Below, piece after piece: positions 56,385 to 64,000 of a stretch of DNA of 64,000 nt (positions are counted from its first letter, which is position 1; every line of letters starts with the position of its first letter). Source of the stretch: Candidatus Poribacteria bacterium (GTDB lineage: Bacteria > Abyssobacteria > SURF-5); contig JACRIR010000003.1 in NCBI GenBank assembly GCA_016215705.1, forward strand, positions 1 to 64,000. The letters are read 5' to 3'. The notes below the pieces were generated by a model. That model worked only from the letters and a program-made list of their open reading frames with translations, was not told the DNA's origin and did not search any database. Position numbers and translations under genes: made by a program.

Positions 56385-57731
56385 TTATTCCGCGTAATAC
56401 CGCTCCTGCGATTCCTCAAGCGTCTCCCTCAGCACGGCCATCGCTTCGTCAATCTGTTTCTCGGTAATAATGAACGGCGGCGCCATCATGATGTGGTCTC
56501 CGCGTCCCTCGTCGTCTTCATAGTAGCCGGGATAGAAGAAAACTCCTTTCATCATACACTGCATGATGATGTCCATTTTCACGTTCTTTTCCTTCGGGAA
56601 CGGCTCCTTCGTCTTCTTGTCCTTGACAAACTCAACCGCCCATAACAGACCCTTGCCTCGCACGTCGCCGACCATTGGCAGCGACATGAGTTGCAGCAGG
56701 CTTTCATGGAGATAGTTCCCCATCTGCTCGGCCCGCGCGATCAGGTTCTCCTTCTCGATGATCTTCTGGACCTCGTTGCCTACCGCGCACGAGATCGGGG
56801 CCGCCGAAAATGTGTATAAGTGTTGGAACTCGACTTCGTTCCGCTCGAAGAGCTCCACCAGTTCTCCCCTGACGGCCATGCCGGCCAGCGGAGAATACGC
56901 GCTGCTTACACCCTTGGCGAACGTGGCGATATCGGCCACTACGCCGAAGTGGTCCATACCCATTGGTTTGCCCGTTCTCCCGAAGCCGGTCACCACCTCA
57001 TCCACGATCATGATGACACCATACTTGTTACATGTCTCACGGATGATGCGGAAATATTCCGGCGGAGGAACCGCCCCTCCGGCAGCCGACGCCACGATGG
57101 GCTCCGCAAGGAACGCGGCGACCGTTTCGGGTCCTTCTGCGAGAATTCTCCTTTCGAGGTCGAGCGCGCAGTCAATGTCACAACGCGGGTACTCCTTGTC
57201 GAAAGGACACCGGTAGCAGTAACACGCTTCGATCTTCGGAAAGTTCCACAGCATCGGAGCAAAATCCCGCATCCGCGCCTTGACATCACCAAGCGACAGC
57301 GTCGCAAACGTCATTCCGTGGTAGCTCAGCTTCCGCGAGATAATCTTGTATCTCGACGGCTTTCCCGCTACAACCTGGTATTGCCGCGCAAACTTTATTG
57401 CCGCCTCATTCGCCTCCGAGCCCCCACAGCAGAAATAGATACGGTTGAGCTCCTTCGGCATAAGTTTCTTGATCCGCTTTACCAGCTCGATCCGAGCTTC
57501 GGACGCGAAAACGGGCAGGATGTACGAGACCTGCTCGATCTGCTGCTGCGCGGCTCTCGCAACCTCCTTGCGCCCGTGGCCGATATTGACTGCCATCGGC
57601 CCGCCGGAGAAATCGAGCAGAGTCCTCCCATAATTGTCGTGTAAATACACCCCCTCTGCCTTCGTGATGAGAACCGGCGGCACATGAGGATGTTTGATAA
57701 ACATGTTGTCTGCGATTTCCTGAAATTCCAT
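56385..57731 (-). CDS. Class III aminotransferase
   Basis: 'GRTLLDFSGGPMAVNIGHGRKEVARAAQQQ...CCGGSEANEAAIKFARQY...IVDEVVTGFGRTGKPMGMDHFGVVADIATFAKGVSSAYSPLAGM'. Confidence 0.94.
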   Translation of the reverse strand: MEFQEIADNMFIKHPHVPPVLITKAEGVYLHDNYGRTLLDFSGGPMAVNIGHGRKEVARAAQQQIEQVSYILPVFASEARIELVKRIKKLMPKELNRIYFCCGGSEANEAAIKFARQYQVVAGKPSRYKIISRKLSYHGMTFATLSLGDVKARMRDFAPMLWNFPKIEACYCYRCPFDKEYPRCDIDCALDLERRILAEGPETVAAFLAEPIVASAAGGAVPPPEYFRIIRETCNKYGVIMIVDEVVTGFGRTGKPMGMDHFGVVADIATFAKGVSSAYSPLAGMAVRGELVELFERNEVEFQHLYTFSAAPISCAVGNEVQKIIEKENLIARAEQMGNYLHESLLQLMSLPMVGDVRGKGLLWAVEFVKDKKTKEPFPKEKNVKMDIIMQCMMKGVFFYPGYYEDDEGRGDHIMMAPPFIITEKQIDEAMAVLRETLEESQERYYAE

Positions 57732-58168
57732 GACTGCATACTCCTTTTTGTGGGGCCGAATTGCATCACTCTGCATGGGCGAGTTCATCCGGCCATGCTC
57801 AGACGCTGCCTGCCGTCCGTTGCTCCCGCTTTCGAGAGTTAGCCAGCGGAACAAACTAGAAAGTATAACTTTCTAGTTGTTCCATTCTATTCAGTCACGA
57901 CTAGATTTGTCAAGCAGAAACAGCAGAAATAGCGGCGACAGCAAAAACGACGGGAACGGCCATAAAATGCCGGCCCCGGTTCCCCTTTTGTCTCGTTTTT
58001 CTCGGTTCTTCCATTCGCTTTTCCCCGGACTGCTATGATACTATTACGCTCAGTCCGGCGACATCCACCACTCGAACGTCGACAAAGGAACTCATCACTC
58101 ACTGTGGCGGGTTGGTTTCTAACCATGAACCCTAAACCATGAACCGAGTTTCCTGGGAGGCCCGAACA

Positions 58169-59146
58169 ATGAAGAGAAAACATCCAGTGGTTCTATCCGT
58201 ATGTTTTGCGCTGTTGGTCGGCTCTCTTGTTTCAGCAAAGCAGGAACCCCGGACAATCAATCTCTCGAAACGCGCCCTGAACGCCGCGCCGCTGTATGGG
58301 CCGGAGGGAATCGTGATCGCTGCCGACGGAAGCGTATATGCGGGCAACCACGACGGCAAGATCAAGCGCATTCTATCCACTGGCGCAATCGAGCCGTTTG
58401 CGGACCTCAACAATCTGCCGGGACAGCGCCAGGAAAAAATAGCGGCCATCGGCCTTGCTATGGATGGCGAAGGAGACATTTACGCGGCGACATACGATTT
58501 CAACGGTGGCTCCGTGCTCAAGGTGACCGGACCCGGCAAACCGGATGCGGGCAAGGTCGTCCTTTTCCGGCACGGCATCGGGTTGGCCAATTTCGTTCTG
58601 ATTGACAAAGAAACAAAGACTATGTACGTCTCGGATTCGAGCATGTTCTCAGGCCGCGTGTTCAGGTTCAACATGAAAGATGAAACTCTCGTCGGAAAGG
58701 CCGCCGATCCGCAGCGCGACGTGCTGGCTGAGTTCTCGTATGCCAACGGGCTGGCGCTGGGACCGGAAAAAGAATGGCTCTATGTCGCCGAGACAACCAA
58801 AGGGCGCATATCCAAGCTCTATCTCAAAACGGGAAAATCCCACGTTTTTGCCGAAGTGGGTGGATGGGCCGACGGGCTCGCATTCGACCCGAAGAATCAG
58901 TTGCTCTACGTATGCGACAACAAAGGGGGAAGAATTCTCGCGCTCAATACCGCTGCCGAGATTGTGGGCGAAACTCGCCTTATCGGCAAGGAGGGCCAGT
59001 GTGCGCCGGCCTCGCTCGTCTTTCGCGACGAAAACACAATCATCTTCACCGATCTTTGGAAAGCGAGCACGTGGGCGGCGTTGCTCCGCAGGCCGCAGTA
59101 CCATTCGTATGTATATCAACTCTCCGTGAAGGAAGTTCTGAAGTAG
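58169..59146 (+). CDS. Secreted SMP-30/strictosidine-synthase-like beta-propeller
   Basis: Signal peptide; 'GPEGIVIAADGSVYAGNHDGKIKRIL...YVSDSSMFSGRVFRFNMKDET...FSYANGLALGPEKEWLYVAET'. Confidence 0.88.
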   Translation: MKRKHPVVLSVCFALLVGSLVSAKQEPRTINLSKRALNAAPLYGPEGIVIAADGSVYAGNHDGKIKRILSTGAIEPFADLNNLPGQRQEKIAAIGLAMDGEGDIYAATYDFNGGSVLKVTGPGKPDAGKVVLFRHGIGLANFVLIDKETKTMYVSDSSMFSGRVFRFNMKDETLVGKAADPQRDVLAEFSYANGLALGPEKEWLYVAETTKGRISKLYLKTGKSHVFAEVGGWADGLAFDPKNQLLYVCDNKGGRILALNTAAEIVGETRLIGKEGQCAPASLVFRDENTIIFTDLWKASTWAALLRRPQYHSYVYQLSVKEVLK

Positions 59147-59218
59147 CGACGCAAGACGGGCAAAAGGGAAACACGGGAAGGGCTGATCTTTTCAACCGCA
59201 GACGCGAAACTCCGAACC

Positions 59219-59668
59219 CTAAAAGCCTCGCGTTTCGCGCGGCGGCGGTTCGTTTAACTGAAGCCAGTAGGACCCCAGTTGCCTCACTGCCTCGGAAAAC
59301 TCTGCAGAGACGACCGGCTTCCGGATGTAACTGTTGGCGCCAAGGTCGTAGCTCGCCGCGATGTCTCGCTCCTCTTTGGAAGAAGTAAGAATGACCACCG
59401 GGAGCAGCTTCGTCCGTTCATCGGAGCGGATTCTGCGCAGGACCTCCAACCCGTCGATTCTCGGCAACTTCAGATCGAGCAACACGACCTTCGGCATGCG
59501 CGCGTCGCGGCCTGCCTCATCGCTAAGCAAATAGTTAAGCGCTTCCACGCCGTCGCGCGCGACCACAACCTCGTTCAGAATATTGTTCCTCCTGAAGGCG
59601 CGAAGCGTAAGCGCCTCATCGTCGGGGTTGTCTTCCACCAACATGATGACGCTGCTCTTCGTTACCAT
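59219..59668 (-). CDS. Single-domain response regulator (Rcp1-like)
   Basis: 'IMLVEDNPDDEALTLRAFRRNNI...VVLLDLKLPRIDGLEVLRRIRSDERTKLLPVVILTSSKEERD'. Confidence 0.95.
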   Translation of the reverse strand: MVTKSSVIMLVEDNPDDEALTLRAFRRNNILNEVVVARDGVEALNYLLSDEAGRDARMPKVVLLDLKLPRIDGLEVLRRIRSDERTKLLPVVILTSSKEERDIAASYDLGANSYIRKPVVSAEFSEAVRQLGSYWLQLNEPPPRETRGF

Positions 59669-59950
59669 CTTCTTCTCCCGAAACCCGCTATATCACTGGC
59701 AAAACGGATGACCCGTTGTGAAAATACATGCGAAATATCATCTTTATCTAGCATATTTTGTGCCGAAGCGATTAATCCGGGCAAACGATTGGAGAATAAC
59801 CACAAGAACTTGGAGGGACTTAGGTTAAACACCCCACTCTAGTGTGGTATGTGAAATAGGCGGGCAGGTTTTTCTGTACAGCTTTGGACACTCATCGACG
59901 GGAAAGCCCCCATTTAAGTATAAACTATGAACAAAAAGCAGGTCTTCCCC

Positions 59951-61600
59951 TCAGAAGATTTTTGGTTCCTCCCAATGTCCATAGACCTCTCGGAGCACGT
60001 CGCATATTTCGCCCTTGGTGGCCATGGAGCGCGCACACTCAACTATCCTGGGCATCACGTTTTCGGTTCCGCGCGCGGAATCGGCAAGGGCCTCGAGTGC
60101 TTTCCTGACTCCGGCATTGTCCCGCGTGTCTCGGAGCGTGCGCAGTCTTTCCCTTTGTTCCTGCTCCACTCTTGGATCGATCTTGAGGAGAGGGATCTCC
60201 GGCTTCTCGTTCTCGAGGACGAAATCGTTAAGGCCGACAATAATCCTCTCGTTTGTCTCAATCTCGCGCTGATACCGTTTTGCGGCCTCGGCAATCTCCT
60301 TCTGGAAGAAGCCGAGTTCAATGGCCTTTATCACGCCGCCCAGCTTTTCGACTTGCTCGAAATAATCGTACGCGCCTTCTTCCATCTTGTTCGTGAGCGC
60401 TTCGACATAATAGGACCCCGCGAGCGGATCAATCATATTGGGTACGCCCGACTCATGTGCGATAAGCTGCTGAGTTCTGAGCGCTATCCTGACGGCTTTC
60501 TCGGTCGGAAGGGCATACGTTTCATCCATTGAGTTCGTATGGAGCGATTGCGTCCCGCCCATGATCGCCGAAAGCGCTTGATAGGCGGTTCGGACAATGT
60601 TATTCTCCGGCTGTTGAGCCGTCAGGCTGCACCCTGCGGTCTGCGTATGGAAACGCAGCAGCCACGAGCGTGGGTCTTTCGCTTTGTATTTGTCGCGCAT
60701 CTCCCGGGCCCAGATTCGCCTGGCCGCCCGGTATTTTGCAATCTCCTCGAAGAAATCGCTGTGCGCATTGAAAAAGAACGACAGTCGGGGGGCAAACTCA
60801 TCGACGTCGAGGCCCGCCTTGATTCCCGCCTCGACGTACGCGAACCCGTCGGCCAGAGTGAACGCAAGCTCCTGAAGCGCTGTCGAGCCCGCCTCCCGGA
60901 TGTGGTAGCCGCTGATACTTATCGTATTCCACTGCGGCACGTGGTCGGCCGCAAACGCCATAATATCGGTGATAATCCTCATCGAGGGGGCCGGAGGCAC
61001 CAGCCACGATTTCTGGGCGATGTATTCCTTCAGGATGTCATTTTGAATCGTTCCGCGCAGTTTTTCAGGGGCCACTCCTTGCCTTTCGCCCGCCACGATG
61101 TAGAAAGCGAAAAGGACGGAGGCAGGGCCATTAATAGTCATCGATGTCGAGACCTTGCCAAGAGGGATTCCCTCGAACAGCGCGCTCATGTCTTCGACCG
61201 AATCGATGGCCACGCCACACCGGCCCACCTCGCCCTCGGAGAACGGATGATCGGAGTCATAGCCCATCAGCGTTGGCATGTCGAACGCGACCGAGAGGCC
61301 CGTCTGCCCGTGATCGAGAAGGAAGTGGTATCTCTGGTTCGTGTCGCGCGCCGAGCCCATTCCTGCGAACTGGCGCATTGTCCAGAGTTGACCGCGGTAC
61401 ATTGTCGGGTGGACGCCTCGCGTGAACGGGAACTGGCCCGGATAGCCCAAATCCCGGTCATAATCGAAATCCGCCAGATTCTCGGGTGTGTATAGCGGAT
61501 CTACTTCCTCGCTGGAAACAGTCATAAACTTGCAATTGCGCCTTTTCGCGCGCTTATACGACTCTTCCCATTGGTGACGGCCGTTTTTCCCTGCTGCCAT
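59951..61600 (-). CDS. Methylmalonyl-CoA mutase (acyl-CoA mutase) large subunit, catalytic domain only
   Basis: '[82 protein letters not shown]'; no B12-binding C-terminus. Confidence 0.96.
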   Translation of the reverse strand: MAAGKNGRHQWEESYKRAKRRNCKFMTVSSEEVDPLYTPENLADFDYDRDLGYPGQFPFTRGVHPTMYRGQLWTMRQFAGMGSARDTNQRYHFLLDHGQTGLSVAFDMPTLMGYDSDHPFSEGEVGRCGVAIDSVEDMSALFEGIPLGKVSTSMTINGPASVLFAFYIVAGERQGVAPEKLRGTIQNDILKEYIAQKSWLVPPAPSMRIITDIMAFAADHVPQWNTISISGYHIREAGSTALQELAFTLADGFAYVEAGIKAGLDVDEFAPRLSFFFNAHSDFFEEIAKYRAARRIWAREMRDKYKAKDPRSWLLRFHTQTAGCSLTAQQPENNIVRTAYQALSAIMGGTQSLHTNSMDETYALPTEKAVRIALRTQQLIAHESGVPNMIDPLAGSYYVEALTNKMEEGAYDYFEQVEKLGGVIKAIELGFFQKEIAEAAKRYQREIETNERIIVGLNDFVLENEKPEIPLLKIDPRVEQEQRERLRTLRDTRDNAGVRKALEALADSARGTENVMPRIVECARSMATKGEICDVLREVYGHWEEPKIF

Positions 61601-61896
61601 ATCATTAACTCCTTATTCGTGGGGCCGACTTTGTTCGGCCGATATTTCTCGTCGAAGGCCAAGAACCCGTGCGCATAAACTCGCGCCTATAGACGAATCC
61701 TCCGTGTGAATGGATTTGCAGTTGCAAACGCAGAGGTGTGCCCGTAAATCCGCACCTGTACATCAACGAAATGATTATAGCATTGCGCAGACTGGTATGT
61801 CTAACATGGAACGGAAGAAAAGGAAAAAGGGGAAAAGGCTATAATGAGAACAGAGAAGAAACAACGCCGCCGGCGGAACGGGGTGGAGGGGACCAC

Positions 61897-62388
61897 TCAC
61901 ATGTCCGCCGATATTGCCAGCATCAATTTCCCATCACGATGAGGATACCCCCCGATGATCATCGTACCGCCATCAACGATGCCGAAATCCGTGTTGAGGA
62001 GTTCGCGTGAATCCTTACGCTTTTCCACGATCCTGACGTTGAGCTTTATCCGATTGTGCTTATAACCGCGACAAAGCACGACCAACTCGCGGTCGCCCGG
62101 GAGCGAAAACTTCTCCTCCTCACCCAGACCGACCTTTTTGGGAATCTTGGAGACGAGTTTATACGTCGAGTACCGAAAGGCGCCCTCGAACTGCTCGACA
62201 ATCTCTCGAATCTCGGGATCAACTCCGGGAACGCCATTGGATGCTTCGATCACATAGACGGTTATTCTCGCGCTGCCACCGTAGCCCTCGTCTTTGGCCG
62301 AAGCCACATTCGCGAAAAAGACAATCGCAAGAATCGCAAAAACCGTTGCGAGAGTGACTAAGCTCTTTCGGAGGGGGACGATGATCAT
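61897..62388 (-). CDS. Secreted hypothetical protein downstream of anti-sigma factor
   Basis: Signal-like 'MIIVPLRKSLVTLATVFAILAIVFFANVASA'; overlaps the anti-sigma stop. Confidence 0.65.
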   Translation of the reverse strand: MIIVPLRKSLVTLATVFAILAIVFFANVASAKDEGYGGSARITVYVIEASNGVPGVDPEIREIVEQFEGAFRYSTYKLVSKIPKKVGLGEEEKFSLPGDRELVVLCRGYKHNRIKLNVRIVEKRKDSRELLNTDFGIVDGGTMIIGGYPHRDGKLMLAISADM

Positions 62389-62924
62389 GAGGTCACTCCT
62401 GTTTGTTGTTCTGTTTCTCCTGAGCCCTGGTCGATCACCCATATGATCTTCATTTTGGTGGCGCCGGCTTCATACAACATGAAGGAACAATTCTCGCTGT
62501 CTACTTTGTCTATTATACAATCATTTGCCGCCAATGTCGACATGTGGTCGCCCGGCAACGAGGCGAGCATCAATACGACGACGACCGCCACTGCGCCGGC
62601 TATCGCCCACGCAGGCTTGGGCAGCGCGAAAATCTTCATGATCCTCTCGAGTAACGGCTCGCGCCCATCGGATACGCCGGGCGTTTCAATGGCGGCGGAC
62701 ACGCGGCTCCACACCTGCGAGAGGTCCTCTTTTCCGGCAAGCTCCTCATAGTGCGCCTTGAGCAGGCGGCTCATTGTTTCAAGTCTCTTGAGTTCGCCGG
62801 CGCATCCTGCGCACACCTTGAGATGCTCACTCACGGTCCTGAACTCCCTGCCCTGGAGCTCGTTGTCGTGAAATCCGCCAAGCAATTCTCTGACTTTTTC
62901 ACAGCGAATAGTCATTTTCACCAC
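62385..62924 (-). CDS. Anti-sigma factor, zf-HC2 type
   Basis: 'CEKVRELLGGFHDNELQGREFRTVSEHLKVCAGCAGELKRLETM' followed by one TM. Confidence 0.92.
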   Translation of the reverse strand: MVKMTIRCEKVRELLGGFHDNELQGREFRTVSEHLKVCAGCAGELKRLETMSRLLKAHYEELAGKEDLSQVWSRVSAAIETPGVSDGREPLLERIMKIFALPKPAWAIAGAVAVVVVLMLASLPGDHMSTLAANDCIIDKVDSENCSFMLYEAGATKMKIIWVIDQGSGETEQQTGVTS

Positions 62925-62980
62925 AACCCCTTTTTTGATATATCCGCAAAGCTCTTCTTTCCTTATGCGCTCTTATCCAC

Positions 62981-63550
62981 TCACTGCACGTGAGGCCCCA
63001 GTATCTCCTGCAACTTCTTACGGCCATAGTGAAGCCGCGACATCACCGTTCCCTCCGAACAGCGCATCAAATTGGCAATTTCTTTGTACGATAACCCCTC
63101 GATTTCCCTCAGCACGATCGCTGTGCGCTGTTCGGCCGGAAGCTGTTGTATGGCGTCCTCAATCATGGCTCCAAGCTCTTTCCTCATAAGCTGTTGCGAA
63201 GGATTCTCGATGGATGACGCCACAGGGTATTCCCCCTTCTCCTCTTCCGGCTCGACCTCTTCAAGAAATTCAACTTCATCCCTCCGGCCCTGCTTTCTGC
63301 CCATATCTATGGCTGCATTGACCGTGATCCTGTAAAGCCACGTATAAAAACTCGATTCGCCTTTGAACCTGTCCAACGACCTGTACGCCTTAACAAAGGC
63401 TTCCTGTACGCTGTCGAGGGCATCCTCACGGTTACCCAGAAGCCCGTAAGCTACCGCATACAGTTTCTTCTGATACTTCTCGACCAGCGCCTGAAATGCC
63501 GTTGTGTCACCTTGGCGAATCCGCTCTATTAACTGCTCATCGGAGAGCAT
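62981..63550 (-). CDS. ECF RNA polymerase sigma factor
   Basis: 'DTTAFQALVEKYQKKLYAVAYGLLGNREDALDSVQEAFVKAYRSLDRFKGESSFYTWLYRITVNAAID...LPAEQRTAIVLREIEGLSYKEIANLMRCSEGTVMSRLHYGRKKL'. Confidence 0.97.
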   Translation of the reverse strand: MLSDEQLIERIRQGDTTAFQALVEKYQKKLYAVAYGLLGNREDALDSVQEAFVKAYRSLDRFKGESSFYTWLYRITVNAAIDMGRKQGRRDEVEFLEEVEPEEEKGEYPVASSIENPSQQLMRKELGAMIEDAIQQLPAEQRTAIVLREIEGLSYKEIANLMRCSEGTVMSRLHYGRKKLQEILGPHVQ

Positions 63551-63810
63551 GCGCTCACTTTAACTCCTTACCATTAGACGCGCTACATGAACCATTATTC
63601 AACATGGCCCGCTATTCTCAATGCCTTGGCCCCAAAACCGTCCGGAGTTATCCGCAAAGGCAAACCCACCGGGTCTTCGCCACGAAGAACTGCCCGACGA
63701 CTTACGAATCCCCTTTCCTCCCGTTACTTTAGTATCTTCACACGGGAACCGGGAACTCGCAACCGGAAACAATCCTTCACGGCGTGTTGCCCAGATGGCA
63801 ACAGCCGTTT

Positions 63811-63917
63811 GTCATTCTGAGCGAAGGGCCGCAGGCCCGAGCGAAGAATCTCTGTCTACAGGTCGCAAATTTGCAGGAAAACGAGAGATTCTTCGTCGCT
63901 TCGCTCCTCAGAATGAC
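63811..63917. repeat. Family-B repeats in inverted pair
   Basis: GTCATTCTGAGCGAAGGGCCGCAGGCCCGAGCGAAGAATCT ... AGATTCTTCGTCGCTTCGCTCCTCAGAATGAC. Confidence 0.85.
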
Positions 63918-64000
63918 AATCCTGACAGCACTATGAAGCGCAATTTCATTCGGGCAACACGCCGTTCAGTTTCTTGGCGCGGAATACTTGAGGGCTAGAA

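Overview
64-kb chromosomal window from an uncultured-type bacterium (taxon not determinable from sequence alone). No rRNA, CRISPR array, phage structural genes or transposase gene was recognised. Main blocks: (1) 0.5-7.9 kb: GAF/PAS histidine kinase, HDOD protein, DUF362-ferredoxin, YIP1-like membrane protein, GH4 glycosidase. (2) 7.9-12.1 kb: LVIVD/InlB-repeat surface protein and a hemolysin III family protein. (3) 13.5-17.9 kb: a minus-strand toxin-antitoxin island with a DUF433/DUF5615 pair, an AbrB-like antitoxin with a truncated PIN toxin abutting an interrupted DUF4238 gene, and an MqsR-like toxin with an MqsA-HTH-Panacea(DUF4065) antitoxin. (4) 18.5-24.2 kb: RarA, URO-D-like protein, PilT, cNMP/GAF protein, DUF218. 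(5) 24.7-49.6 kb: BNR-propeller protein and an exopolysaccharide locus with a strong sigma70-like promoter (Wzz/GumC, CpsD-like ATPase, glycosidase-like lipoprotein, Wzy, Wzx/MurJ-like, GTs, B12-radical SAM, two AlkP-superfamily phosphodiesterases, two FAD/UGM-like oxidoreductases, GNAT, deacetylase). (6) tRNA-Lys/tRNA-Glu. (7) 52.8-56.2 kb: a putative redox module (Tat-DUF362, DUF6599 lipoprotein, an unlisted 47-aa CD1871A-like CXXC microprotein, NapH-like polyferredoxin). (8) 56-63.6 kb: class III aminotransferase, SMP-30-like, response regulator, methylmalonyl-CoA mutase large subunit, anti-sigma and ECF sigma. Intergenic DNA carries several interspersed small-repeat families. The most interesting is a GGGGACACCATGCCGCATGGTGTCCCC palindrome family with compensatory (covarying) stem changes, usually placed just after stop codons and in one case apparently nested inside another copy.
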